Shown here one piece after another: positions 52,981 to 63,856 of a stretch of 64,000 nucleotides of DNA; position 1 is the first letter of the stretch, and every line of letters starts with the position of its first letter. Below the pieces are notes generated by a model. It did no database searches. It saw only the letters and a list, made by a program, of their open reading frames with translations, and was not told the origin of the DNA. The DNA is from Pseudoscleropodium purum (lineage: Eukaryota; Streptophyta; Bryopsida; Hypnales; Brachytheciaceae), in assembly GCA_963969395.1 (NCBI GenBank), contig OZ017796.1, forward strand, positions 20,586,501 through 20,650,500, given 5' to 3'. The translations under genes were made by a program, and so were the position numbers.

Positions 52981-53188
52981 CTTGTTTTTGAATGGAAACC
53001 CTAAAAATGAACCTTTAATTTTCTGGAGGGGACTATAAATGTTAGAAGAGAAGCTTTGGTATTCATTCTCGAAAAATCGAAAACTAAGATTTCCAAGGGC
53101 TATGAGCTTCAATTTATTGAGTCTCTTGCTTGGTAATGCATAGTTCGGTGGACGGGGGGGCTTTGATTTTCAAAGCTTTGTGTGACTA

Positions 53189-55441
53189 ATGTCATTGATA
53201 TTGTATACATTGTCACGTTGTGGGTTTCAAATTGAAAACATTTTATTGGTTTCTTTTGAAATTGAGGTAAAACATACACTTGTCAGTATGGTGGCCAAAC
53301 CGACGGGGGATTTTTGTCCTTGGTTTAGTGTGCAAGAGGGTGGTAAAGTAAAATGTAGGCTTTGCAAAGCGAGCATGTCAAGGAAGCTCAGCCGTATGTT
53401 CAGCCACTTAGGCTATTCTGGGCCTGGAGGTGTACGTGATAAAGGGGTGAGCCTTTGTCCACGATTATCAATGGCAGTTCGAGATTTATTTCGGCATTGC
53501 GAAGGAGTTTTTCCAAAACGCGTTGTAATGGACAATGTGGATGGCAACCCTGGCCCTTCATATGTTCAAGAGTTTTCGGCCGGAAAGGCTGTGTCACATT
53601 CTGACCATGAAGATTCTTGTCCAGCGTCCAAAGAATTGGTATCAATGGTATGTGCTACAACTGAAATGACTTTGAGTACGAAAGCTTCTGGTGAACGTGA
53701 AACCCTGAGGGCATCAAGTTCTAGGCCTCAGAGGCAAGGGAGCTTAGTGAATGGGTTTGAAGAAGGTCATAGACGCAAATTACATTCAGTGTGGACAAAT
53801 TTTTTTTATTCGGCGAACATACCATTTTCCGTGGCTCGAAATCCAGCTTTTAAAGAAGCAGTGAAGAAAACGGCTGCGTTTAGTAGGCCATGCATTCCTC
53901 CCTCATACCACGACCTTCGGTACAAATTGTTGAATGAGGCGAAGACCAACATTCAGACACAGTTGAATGCACGGACCGAAGATAGCATTCGAAAATTTGG
54001 AACAACATTGTCCATTGATGGATGGAGCTCCGTGACTAATCGACCTCTCATCAATGCCATGCTTGTATCATCCGCAGGTGAAGAATTTCTTGGATCTATG
54101 GATACAAGTGGTTGTGAAAAAAATGCGAAGTACTTGGCAACTATGTTGGAAAAGTTCATTGAACAAGTGGGGTCCAAGAACGTCGTGTTAATAACTACGG
54201 ATAATGCTCCCGTGAATCCGTCCGCATGGGATGTAATATCTGTAAAATATCCTCATATTTTTTACCAAGGGTGCGTGGTACATGCATTGAATTTGTTGTT
54301 GAAGGATTGGGCTGCACATAAATGGATTGCTTCCAAATTGAATAAAGAAGTTCTTGTAGCTAAATTTATCAGGAAGAGACATATGCCGCTAGCTCTATTG
54401 CAAAAGTGTTCGCCAAATCTTGGTCTCTTGATGCCTGGGGATACAAAGTTCGCCTCTAAATTTATCATGATGGAGCATTTGACAAAATTGAGAGGAGCAT
54501 TGGAACAAACGGTGGTAGATCCGCAATGGGTTGAGTATGTACATACTCTCAAGAAGAAACGTGGAGCTAAAGTCCAACCAAAAGACTTGGCCTTAGCGGT
54601 GAAGAAAATTGTTCTTGATGACCATTTTTGGAATCGGTCCATCAATTATGTGGAGATGGTTGAACCAATCATATGTGCACTCCGCGATTTGGATTCAAAA
54701 TCACCATGCATGGGGAAGGTGTTGCATATCATGAGGAAGTTAGAGAAGCACGTGAACGGATTACAAAGTCCACCATTTTGTTTGCTAGAAGAACTTGCAA
54801 TTCCATTGGTACAGTCTTTTTATGCCCGAAGAAGAATGGTGGACAACGATCTCCAATCAGCCGCAGCTCTTTTGAATCCATACCTTCTTCATGACAAAGA
54901 GCTAGCGGATGACGTAGATGCAATATCAGGATGTAAAAAAGTTTTGGAGAGAATATGTAAATCGGATGAATATGCAGTAGTGGTGAAGAAATTTGTAGCT
55001 TTTCGACACAAGGAACCTCCATTCCACAATATGTTGAATCCGGGAGATCAAATGTTGTCCGCACATGCTTGGTGGGATTTTGAAGGTGCATGTGGCAAGT
55101 TTATAGCTCCATTAGCGAAGAGGATATTGGCTCAACCGGTGTCATCATCTTCATGTGAACGAAATTGGAGCAACTATTCTTTTGTTCACAACAAATCTCG
55201 AAATAAATTAAAGCCGGAGAGAGCAGCGGATTTGGTGTACGTATATACTAATTCCAAAGTATTAAATGCATCGAAGGAAAAAGATGAAAAAAAATGGTAT
55301 AATGATAATGTGGATCCGATGGAATCAGAGGATTCAGATAGGCCAACGTTAGAAGACGATGATGACGATGATGACGAGGATTTGGAAAGGGCCCTTTCAG
55401 CTGTAGATGGCGGAGACGACTTCAATCGTGCGACAGCATAG
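53189..55441 (+). CDS. hAT transposase (BED finger, DUF659, dimerisation domain), H2
   Basis: Same 750-residue product as in H1. The alternative start MVAKPTGDF is at 53288. All recognisable motifs (BED zinc ligands, SIDGWSS, TTDNAPVN, SSCERNWS) are intact. The TAG at 55439-55441 is followed by an open frame in the same register. Confidence 0.9.
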   Translation: MSLILYTLSRCGFQIENILLVSFEIEVKHTLVSMVAKPTGDFCPWFSVQEGGKVKCRLCKASMSRKLSRMFSHLGYSGPGGVRDKGVSLCPRLSMAVRDLFRHCEGVFPKRVVMDNVDGNPGPSYVQEFSAGKAVSHSDHEDSCPASKELVSMVCATTEMTLSTKASGERETLRASSSRPQRQGSLVNGFEEGHRRKLHSVWTNFFYSANIPFSVARNPAFKEAVKKTAAFSRPCIPPSYHDLRYKLLNEAKTNIQTQLNARTEDSIRKFGTTLSIDGWSSVTNRPLINAMLVSSAGEEFLGSMDTSGCEKNAKYLATMLEKFIEQVGSKNVVLITTDNAPVNPSAWDVISVKYPHIFYQGCVVHALNLLLKDWAAHKWIASKLNKEVLVAKFIRKRHMPLALLQKCSPNLGLLMPGDTKFASKFIMMEHLTKLRGALEQTVVDPQWVEYVHTLKKKRGAKVQPKDLALAVKKIVLDDHFWNRSINYVEMVEPIICALRDLDSKSPCMGKVLHIMRKLEKHVNGLQSPPFCLLEELAIPLVQSFYARRRMVDNDLQSAAALLNPYLLHDKELADDVDAISGCKKVLERICKSDEYAVVVKKFVAFRHKEPPFHNMLNPGDQMLSAHAWWDFEGACGKFIAPLAKRILAQPVSSSSCERNWSNYSFVHNKSRNKLKPERAADLVYVYTNSKVLNASKEKDEKKWYNDNVDPMESEDSDRPTLEDDDDDDDEDLERALSAVDGGDDFNRATA

Positions 55442-56635
55442 GGAGATGAAGACGTTATGCAAGACTTTCCCGATTTGGTGAATGATACGCATGATTATCA
55501 TCTAAACCGCAAGGATGTCGTTCCCGACAATGCAAACGATGCATATACCTTTTGTGAAGACGAGGACAATGTAGGGGGAGAGGAGAATCTACCTTTTTTA
55601 GCTGCATATTGCAATGGAATGGGATTCTTGAATAGCGAAAACATTCTATCGAAAAAGGCAAACGCTATTGCCAAGGAGGTGAAAATCAATGAGAATGCTA
55701 TTGGTGATGATGGGAGAAATGAAGAAGTTTTAATTTCTCAATCTCCATCTGTGGCATTAAATGTAGTGCAAGGAAATGACAAAAGAGAAGATGCGGTCAT
55801 GGAGGTGGACGTTCCAAAAGATGTGGGCAACAATAGTGGTGATGAGGGGGAATCAAATATTGCGGTACAAAAAAATAATGATTCACTTGGGATGGTAGTC
55901 ACAAATTCGGCAATTGTGAAGAGTGATAAAAGAAAGGAGCCAATGAAGTCAATTTTTGAAGTACCGAAATCTAGTACTCTTCCACCAATACCGTTGAAGT
56001 CTGTTAGCACACGATTGAATGATTCTCAGAGCTTTGGATATGGAAAACGCCTAATGAACATTTCCAAAGAAATTTCTACAGGCGGTAATCTACGGAAAGT
56101 AGCGTCATCACCTACAAGCCTAAGTGATACGGATAGTGATCGGATGCCATTGGCATCTTTGCGTGCTCGCATTTTAGCAAAAGGAATGGCGCAAGAACCC
56201 ATCAAATCAACAAACGGCACTCTATTACTTCAAAAGAAAGCCAAAGTGGAGATAACCGTTCATGGACATGTCGACTCTACATCGAGATTGATGGTTCAAG
56301 AATCGAGTAACGTGAAAGCGAAAAGAGAAATGCAACCTTTTGCTATCTCTCCAGTGAAGAATAGGACCCCTCTTGATGAAAATGTTGCTACTTTGTCAAA
56401 TAGAAAGAAAAGAAAAGTTCCTATTCAAAAAGCCTTTAATCGTTCTGTCAAAGTAAAAAAAGAAAAATTAAATTCGAAAGAAGGGAGTAAACCTACTTCG
56501 AGAGAAGACTTGAAGGAGACAACGATACTTGATTCCAACAATGAAGATGACTCCAACAATGAAGATTTTGAACGGAGAGCTGTAGGAGAGAGTAGTGGGG
56601 CTGAGGTTAGAGGAGATGTGGATTGGCATCCATAG
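55442..56635 (+). CDS. Frame continuing after the hAT transposase stop (H2)
   Basis: In the transposase frame: after TAG the sequence reads GDEDV then Met at 55457 and stays open for 392 codons to 56635. It continues the acidic composition that precedes the stop, then becomes Ser/Lys-rich with basic nuclear-signal-like clusters and an Asn/Asp/Glu-rich tail (DSNNEDDSNNEDFE). Probably the original C-terminus of a transposase of about 1,150 residues, or reached by stop-codon read-through. Confidence 0.6.
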   Translation, partial: GDEDVMQDFPDLVNDTHDYHLNRKDVVPDNANDAYTFCEDEDNVGGEENLPFLAAYCNGMGFLNSENILSKKANAIAKEVKINENAIGDDGRNEEVLISQSPSVALNVVQGNDKREDAVMEVDVPKDVGNNSGDEGESNIAVQKNNDSLGMVVTNSAIVKSDKRKEPMKSIFEVPKSSTLPPIPLKSVSTRLNDSQSFGYGKRLMNISKEISTGGNLRKVASSPTSLSDTDSDRMPLASLRARILAKGMAQEPIKSTNGTLLLQKKAKVEITVHGHVDSTSRLMVQESSNVKAKREMQPFAISPVKNRTPLDENVATLSNRKKRKVPIQKAFNRSVKVKKEKLNSKEGSKPTSREDLKETTILDSNNEDDSNNEDFERRAVGESSGAEVRGDVDWHP

Positions 56636-57127
56636 GAATTGTGGAGATGTGAATTTAGATGTTTGATTGTTTAGTTGCTCATGATATATGGAGCTCATGT
56701 TGACAAATGACAATGGTTTCTTCAATCATTTTATTATAAAATTGTTTGTTTATTGATGATATACATCTCGCTGGATTTTAAAGTGATTTTGTTTCTAAAT
56801 CAAAATGAAATTCAACAAAAAAAATTAAAAATATATTTCATATTTTAGCTTTTACATAAATAGTGATATACAACTCTATTGAATCGCAATTGCAATATAA
56901 GAAAAATCAAAATCAAAATGACTTCACTCTCAATCTCTCATTGGTGAAAACAATCAAAACAAAAAACCCAAAACGGGTTTTCTAAGCCGCCCCGTCCGTC
57001 CGCCCCGTCCGTCCGCCTTTCGACGGCGGGAGGGACGCTGCGTCCGCTAGCGTCTGTACGTCCGAATGTCCGGAAAACGAACGCTATTTTGGGGCGGACG
57101 TAGAGATTTGTCAACCTTGACTCCGGA

Positions 57128-57340
57128 AGGGCGGTCGTAGAAAGGGTGGTGAGCTGCGATCCCTACCTCGTACACGTTCATGTCCTAGACGTTCCAAATA
57201 ACCTCGATATGCCTCTTCCGTTTCCTGAGGGAGACATGGTGTTCCTGCAACACTGCCCGGGAAGGTCAATCGTGTGGGAGGCAGAGAACATCCATCCCCA
57301 TGCAGAGTCTGAAGGGTCTTCTTCTGCTGGTGTCGGCTGA
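57128..57340 (+). CDS. Gene P first visible exon, right of H2
   Basis: Continues the frame of 46935-46988: AVVERVV...PYLVHVHVLDVPNNLDMP... up to TGA 57338-57340, which lies inside a palindrome copy (57331-57349), so the exon probably ends a few bases earlier. The part up to about 57252 is the segment also found in the copia leader. No domain recognised. Confidence 0.6.
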   Translation, partial: RAVVERVVSCDPYLVHVHVLDVPNNLDMPLPFPEGDMVFLQHCPGRSIVWEAENIHPHAESEGSSSAGVG

Positions 57341-57703
57341 CAGTCGCTACAAGTAGTCACAGATGAAAAAACCATACAACAATTCCTGTCACTCACTGTC
57401 AATATGGATGTCTCACTACTGCAGACTGTGGGCACGGATCTGCTGTATGCTGGTGTAGGTACAATTGTACAATGCTCTCCGAAGGGTTACTAGGAAGACT
57501 TTCGCGTTCCACACAGCTTCTTCCTCGTTGTGAAGCTATTGCACGTCGTTGATGATTTCCAGGATCAGAGTGTTTATTGCGAGATTCCTGAATTCCTGAC
57601 ACTCAAACGCTGTGTTGGATTCAAAATACTCTAGAGTGGTTATAAGGTCAGACCAATCGAGACCTCCGTCCCAATAACCAAGGTTGTCGGCTGACAGCTG
57701 ACA
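57331..57703. repeat. Two palindrome copies flanking a gene P exon
   Basis: 57331-57349 and 57685-57703, both diverged (GACAG at the centre-right), one on each side of the inferred exon 57347-57681. Confidence 0.7.
57347..57681 (+). pseudogene. Gene P internal exon with two TAG codons
   Basis: Open frame reading LQVVTDEKTIQQFLSLTVNM... to ...VPITK, interrupted only by TAG at 57491-57493 and 57632-57634 in the same frame. The sequence looks like a globular domain. Palindrome copies lie at each edge. No named domain. Confidence 0.5.
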
Positions 57704-57724
57704 GGAGAACTTGCGACCCATTTC

Positions 57725-58438
57725 ATGCAGGCTCAAGTCGATGGTAACTACGAGAGTGGTGGGAGTTCGAACGATGTACAGGTAGAATTATGTGATCTGG
57801 GAACACAGCGAGTACTTCCTACTGCATCAAATGAAGACGAGCGAGATGATAGGCTCTATTCGTCCGACGATGACAACCGCGGGTTTGCAAAGGATCACCG
57901 CGATGTTCATGGTTACAGTACCTCTAGCACTGCCGTGTCCGACACAAGTGTTGCTGACAGCATGGATCATTCGGACGCGTTTAGAGCTGATATTCAAAGT
58001 GAAGATAATGGCCATCCGGATGGAATGCAAGCTGGGCTTCCAATCCCAGATAGACCGCTCTGGAGAAATCAATACTGTGAACTTCTCAATGACGACTTCT
58101 CGGTTCTCGGAAGAGCCATGATCCAAGTCTGCCTACTAGATGAGGCCTGCGATGATGGCGTCCTGGGCAACACGGATGTCGGGGTCATGTTCGTATCAGA
58201 CAATGACGAACTGCAAATGACAACCATGCGCTGGAGGCTCACACACACAAGGTTGGAGGGTGGAAGGCTACTATCTGAAATTGTCACGCTCTGCTTAGAG
58301 GCTGCTCTATTGAATGAGTCGAACAATAACGGAATGCAGGGGGTACCGAGGAATCCATACCGCTCTGTGCGCAGAAGGGTGATTCCCAAAGATCACGAAA
58401 GCCAATCCAGGCTGCAAATGAAGACCTCGGAGATGGAG
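57725..58438 (+). CDS. Gene P acidic exon
   Basis: 238 codons, Asp/Ser-rich at the N-terminus then more ordered (QYCELLNDDFSVLGRAMIQV...). It may begin a few bases downstream at TTTCATGCAG/GCTCAAG rather than at the ATG. It ends at a strong donor GAG/GTACGTAAG. The following intron carries N2. Confidence 0.65.
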
Positions 58439-58455
58439 GTACGTAAGGTCAGCTC

Positions 58456-58901
58456 CAAGGTTGATAGGACATCCGGACGTTGTGTCTGAAGCGTCCGCTG
58501 ACATTCGCGTCCTGGCGGACGCAGCGTCCGCCTGTCCCCCGGTCCGCCCCGTCCGCCTGTCCCCCCGTCCGCCCCGTCCGCCCGTCTATCCGCCCGATTA
58601 CAGCCGTCCAATCGACGTGCGAACTGATCTGGTCCGCACGATCTGGGCGTCCGCCTCGGGTGGTCGGGTCGTCCGCCCCGTCCGCCCGTCTATCCGCCCA
58701 ATTACAGCCGTCCAATCGACGTGCGAACTGATCTGGTCCGCACGATCTGGGCGTCCGCCTCGGGTGGTCGGGTCGTCCGCCCCGCCCCGCCTGTCTACTT
58801 TCCGACGGCGGTCGGGACGCTGCGTCCGCTAGCGTCCGTGCGTCCGGACATCCGAAAAACGGATGCTATTTTGGGGCGGACATTGAAATTCGTCAACCCT
58901 G
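58456..58901. mobile_element. N2, small non-autonomous hAT element in a gene P intron
   Basis: 446 bp; ends CAAGGTTGAT and GTCAACCCTG. The 8-bp duplication GTCAGCTC is perfect (58448-58455, 58902-58909). Same family as N1, but with a 104-bp tandem duplication (units beginning about 58581 and 58685). Non-coding. Confidence 0.92.
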
Positions 58902-58930
58902 GTCAGCTCACAAAAGTGCTGTAAGCTCAG

Positions 58931-59378
58931 ATGCTGCCAACCATTTCCCTGGGAGGACACGAGGTCTATACGACGAAAGTTCTTCGCTTGCACATTCGAG
59001 AGTAGGAGGGAGGCAGCGTATGCGGTGCAGAGTCAGCTTCATGCAGGGGTTATTCCAGGAAAAAAATTCATTACTCTTGCAAATACAGACGTCTACGAGA
59101 ACGCATGGTATATCATTCACGGGGTATCGAGGTCGGCCTATCATGTTTACAAGGCTGCGGCCGTGGGAGGATCCGTTAACGGCTCGCATGGAAATGCGGG
59201 GGCCCGACAGCCACGGCCACAAACAATCCAAGCTCAAGCAACCCTCAAAACAATCATCGACGACAATGCCGACAAAATGCCAAACGAGTTCAGAATGGTT
59301 GGAAATAAACGCGTCGACAATCTCAAGGTCCTCCCCTCTGCAATGAATTGGGATCACATGCGCGAACAAGTCAATTAT
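58931..59378 (+). pseudogene. Gene P exon upstream of the DUF7869 domain
   Basis: Starts after TAAGCTCAG and ends at TTAT/GTAAGTCC. The first 24 codons (MLPTISLGGHEVYTTKVLRL) and the rest (from about 59000: QSQLHAGVIPGKKFITLAN... to ...MREQVNY) are in different frames, so one small indel near 59000 has broken the exon. The section LKTIIDDNADKMPNEF...VDNLKVLPSAMNW has the pattern seen just upstream of DUF7869 domains in transposon proteins of algae and animals. Confidence 0.55.
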
Positions 59379-59423
59379 GTAAGTCCATCATCTGCCTCTT
59401 CGTCTACAGTAGAAAAGTCCTTT

Positions 59424-59530
59424 TATCGGCTGCCAGCCGATACAATCATGTCTGGACTTTGAATGTAGAAGCCATTGATCTTTCCTTTCTATAGACCGTC
59501 ATTTGCAGTTCTGTCAGCTGCCAACCGATA
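59424..59530. repeat. Two palindrome copies in one gene P intron
   Basis: 59424-59442 (perfect) begins 45 nt after the donor at 59378/59379; a second copy at 59512-59530 lies 50 nt before the acceptor at 59580. Confidence 0.85.
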
Positions 59531-59580
59531 CAACTCTATAGTCTTCCATGGAAACTCATCCATGAAGTCATGTTCTTTAG

Positions 59581-60555
59581 GTCAATGGAATATGCAATAT
59601 GAAGCCGATCTTGCAATCTACTATCAGCCGCCTTCGGAATGCTCATTTCAAAAACGTAGAGGTCAAGGCCGTAGGGAGCAATTTCTCAAAATGCACAGAA
59701 TGTGACTTCCTGGTAGAGTTCATTGCAAAGTATCCAAGAGGTTGTGATGAGTGGCAGGCCCTGGTCGACGACAGAGAGAGACATCTCAATTACCAGCGCG
59801 CTTGTAGAAATGTATACAGTAGATGGACCGCGCAGTCGGTGCAAAATCCATCAGAGTTCCTCTGCATTATTCATGACAAAATGGACACCACAAAGACTGC
59901 CATTCCGAGGATGCAGCGCATCACCAAGGCCACCGCAGGGCTAGGGCAAATACCAATGTCGTGTACTGGAATGCTCACACATGGACATGGAGATGGCGCG
60001 TATGCACATTACTCCACATCACTCTGGCCTGGGGATTCAAATTTCACAATTTCGTCCATCTGCAGGGTCCTCAGGGCCCTAGAACTACCACCTGTTCAGG
60101 AGTCCAAGATCCTCTTTTCGACTCCACCGCTAAACACCTTCTTTGAGGCTCTGCTTCATGGGAAATCGAGATGCAACTTGTCAATCCCGCAGGCCTCGGA
60201 CATGGTGATCGACGCAGCGAAACCAGGACGACCTCAGGTCCCACTTCCGAGGAAACTGTTCTTGCAACTCGACAATTCAACAAAGGACAACAAAAATCGA
60301 TTCCTCATGGCTTTCTGCTCACTGCTCACTGCCAGGCGCATATTCAAGGAAGTTTCAGTGGGGTTCCTTATTGTCGGGCATACGCACGAGGACATTGATG
60401 CGCACTTCAGTTATCTCTCGAAACTGATCAAAAGGAAGAACACATACGTACTTGCGGATCTCATGAAGGCGTTCATGGATTCACAGAAGATTGTAGCCTT
60501 CATTCCGGAGTTCGTGCAAGAAGTGGCGGACTTCAAATCATACTTCAAGGGCTTC
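59581..60555 (+). CDS. Gene P DUF7869-type transposase domain
   Basis: From acceptor TTCTTTAG/GTCAATGG to the S4 border. Contains a CxxC pair (FSKCTECDFL) followed by a His/Glu-rich helical region, then the DUF7869 signature: LPRKLFLQLDN, DNKNRFLMAFCSLL and GHTHEDIDAHFSYLSKLI, whose Asp residues resemble an RNase-H-fold (DDE-like) active site. Known members occur in transposon-like genes of algae, oomycetes and animals. After YFKGF the frame enters S4; it continues at 63857 once S4 is removed. Confidence 0.75.
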
Positions 60556-63500
60556 TGTCGCAGCACAGGGCAGGTCAATTCCCCATTATACTCACAAAAA
60601 TCGCTCTAGAGTATAACTAAGTGACTCTAAAGATCGAACCCACGAGATCCTGTGAAGTATCTAGCTCTATTAAGCAGTTAAGCTAAGTCAGTATGCCAAT
60701 CTTACTTTCCGGTCCTAGATCTAGAACCAAAAATACCACCACACCGGATAACTATAGATCAGATTTCCCCTTCTTCCGGTCCTACTAACTATCCGGTCCA
60801 TACAAATACCCAAACCCCAGGATCTCACAACTTCCGATCCTGGAAATCCGTCCTGACCAATCCGGTTGGGATGGTCATCCTGTATCCGTAATCCTATCCG
60901 GTTTAGTTTTGCCTCTGTTTCACCATCAGAGGGGTCGCCGCTTACATTTGAGAGTGGTAGGCCCACCACTCCTTCCGTGACTTATAGTGGCTGAAGACTC
61001 ACTGTCCTACTTCCTAAACTCCTAAGCTAATCCGGATCCGGTTTGGTCCTTCACAACAACCCAGATAGCAATCCAGGTTGTAGGTCACACAAAGACCCCA
61101 CACTTGACCCTCTCGTACTACAACGACCTTGATGCTACTTCCGATCCGTGCGAAGACAGGTGGTTACAAGTGCACCCGTCCGTTCCAACATCAACTAAAA
61201 TTCTTCCGTTACCCATACGGGTGGTGAGACCTCATAGGAGATCGGACACTCGACCGGATTTCCCACCCGGGAGTTCTAGCGCAGCTAAGGAATCCCTCCC
61301 TACCCGCCTAGCCTAACAACGGCTTTCTCACCCGGAATCTCAAACTCTAGACGTGCTGAGGAACTAAGTTCACTCCCAACTCTTCGGTACCTACTCACAT
61401 GCACCTTGGATCGGAAAATAAACACCAAGGGGAGAAATCACTCGCAAACCGGCTCGTACTATCCTAACTCCACATCATACAATCCTGTCGCGCTGGAGAG
61501 AGACACACAATGAGGAGAAGAGAAAGGTACAAGAAGTTTACAAAATGAACAACTCCCAGTTCCCATCTCAGGAACCGATTTATATACAAAGGGTAAAAAC
61601 CCTAAAAACACAAAAAGGAGCGGAAAACCCGTGGGGGTCCGCCGCCATCCTAATCTAACTTCCGGTCTAACCTAATACTGTTGAGCCGGATCCGGATCCG
61701 GATCCGCTCCTACTCCTAACTGAAATCAAAATCCTATCTACTCTACAACCCTAGATCCTATTGTCGGGCTTCCGATCTCCGGAACCAGCTCCTCGAAGAC
61801 TTCACTCAAGTTCCGGATCCGTTCCCCCTCCGCAGGGTTAGATCCGGGTGAAGACTCCAGGTCGATTGTGATATCCGGTCTCCTGCCCGGAGTCTCAGCC
61901 CGGGTAGACTTCTTGGACTCGGGAGTCCAATCCTTCCTATCCTTCTGAATGGTCGCGTCCGGAAAGATATCCGGTAGCGAGATGTCCGAAAGATGTATGC
62001 CCTTGGAGCACGTTGCTCCAGTCAGCTTCCGGCTGCTTTTCTCGATCCGGTCCGCAGCCTTCCGCCCCTCCACCATTGCCGTCTCCACTTGCTCAGCGAA
62101 GTCGGCGAGAATCCGGACCACCCGGGAACCGGATAGTTTCTTCTCTTCGTGGATCTTCTCGTCGAAGAGCTTCGCTTTGGCGGCGGCCGTTCCGGTTTCC
62201 CCCAAGGTCGCCTTGATTCGCTCGGCTATCTTCCGAGTTTCCTCCGCCATCTCCCGGGTGGCCGTCACGTCTTCCCGATAGGCAAAAAGAGTTGCCTTCA
62301 GGTTATCCACCTCCTCCTACAACCGGCGGATCTCTGCTTCCTGTTTCCGGGTCTCTTCCGGATTGGTGATGTACTCCGCCACCTGTTCTGCCAACTTGCT
62401 GTCCGGTGGCGCACCTACCAACTTTCCGATCGCCACAAGCGTCCTGTGCTTGACCTCCCAATCCGCCCTGATGTTGCAGAGGACGTTGATAAGACCGTTG
62501 AACGGATCTTGCATTTCCGGGTCTCCACCGGAAACGGTCTTCTCGGCTTCCGGTTGCTCTTCCGGGGCCGGTCTGTCTTGACCGGGAGGCGTCCCGCGCT
62601 TGTGTGGAGGCGTCAACTTTTGTCGCTTGATGGGCGGCATCGGCTCCTCCTCTTCCTCGCTCGACTCCCGTTCTGACCCGGAATCGGATTCGGCCTCATC
62701 ATCCGTTTCCGACTCCCCATACTTCAGGAGGACTTCCTGAGTCTTCCACACTTTCTCCTCCGTGTCGGTGAGGACTTGGTGTTCCCGATAGAGGTGGAAG
62801 AGGTAAGGACACACTAGAGTGGCCCTCTTCTTCCCAACCCTACTAACGAGCTGGGCCACGAGATCGGAAATGATCCGTGCCTAGTCCACTTTCCGGGTAC
62901 CACTGAGGGCACCGAAAATGGTGTTGCCGAGGGTGATCGTCACCCTGGTCGGCTTTTCCGGGTGAAGGACCGGAACCAAGAACTGCAGGAGCCGACGGTG
63001 TCGGTCATCCACGCAATCCTCGACCGCGTATCCGTCCTTCGGGTTGACGGCTCCTTGGAACTTCCCTCGGACAAACTCATCCTTCCGGTTCGCCATCCCT
63101 AAACCTCCTGCCCGGAAACCGTAAACCGCTCTCCACATTCCCTCGTTCCAACGGACGGGAGTTCCTCTCACGGTGTTGTCAAACTGGTTGGACAGCTTTC
63201 CGAGGAGCTCCTTGACCATTCTCTCCTCCCTAAAACCCCAGGGTTTCTCGGCAAACCCGAGGCAACCCATGGAGTTGAGATCCTCCATGAGTTGAGACTT
63301 TTCCGGCTCTGTGGAGGGAATAACCGGAATGACTTTCCGGAGCTTCACCTCGCCTCCAGAGGGACTCGCTGGTCTTGACCTACGTAGCGGCGGCATTCCC
63401 ACTCCAATCTATCTCACTCTCTCCTAGCCGCATGTCCCGTTCCTCACGTTCTCTCTCCGATCTCAACCGGAATCAAAACAAACAGAACACAAACGCACAA

Positions 63501-63851
63501 ACGCCAAAAACTCAACCGCGCACGCTCAAGGTCGAGTTTCTAAAAGGGGGTGCAACAGTGAAAGCTCCTCCTTTTATAGTCCCTGGACCCTTTCCGGTTT
63601 GTCATCATGAATCCGGTTTACCATCATAATCCGGTTCATCATCATACTCCGGTCCTAGACCTAATCCGTGTTGCATTCCGTTTCCGTCGTTAGTTACTCC
63701 CGACCGGATTAGATCCAAGAGGCCCACTACTTCTCGTTCCGTGCTAATTTTGAGTTTTCCTTCCCCACCTAATCGGATCCGGTTCCCTAATGACTAGTTT
63801 CCGTTCCTATTTTGGTGTATACTAAGAAAATCAAAATTTTAAGCTGCGACA
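60556..63851 (-). mobile_element. Solo LTR S4 of the giant-LTR gypsy family
   Basis: 3,296 bp, ends as in the other copies, with a perfect duplication GCTTC (60551-60555, 63852-63856). TATA boxes (minus): 63570-63578 and 61578-61586. It splits the DUF7869 coding region in frame. Confidence 0.93.
61738..63402 (-). pseudogene. LTR ORF in S4, two nonsense codons
   Basis: Collinear with the 554-codon ORF; TAG at 62881-62883 (Trp in intact copies, RKVDWARI) and TAG at 62317-62319 (Gln in intact copies, RRLQEEVD). Confidence 0.85.
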
Positions 63852-63856
63852 GCTTC

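Larger units (their letters stand above)
46989..57119 (+). mobile_element. hAT element H2 with divergent kinase-like gene
   Basis: Starts CAGGGTTGACACG, ends GTCAACCTTG. The duplication is ACTTCGGA (46981-46988) / ACTCCGGA (57120-57127), 7 of 8. The layout is that of H1 reversed, with the small element N1 (47222-47552) inside the left end. Visible differences from H1: N1, an 18-bp tandem duplication near 51080, small indels near 30785/56490 and 36380/51080, and length changes in the left GC-rich terminal array. Confidence 0.92.

Noticed and set aside
30138..57119. H1/H2 inverted pair as a simple assembly palindrome
   Set aside because: They differ by N1, an 18-bp tandem duplication, small indels and divergent terminal arrays, and have different flanks with their own duplications. 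Long reads would settle it.
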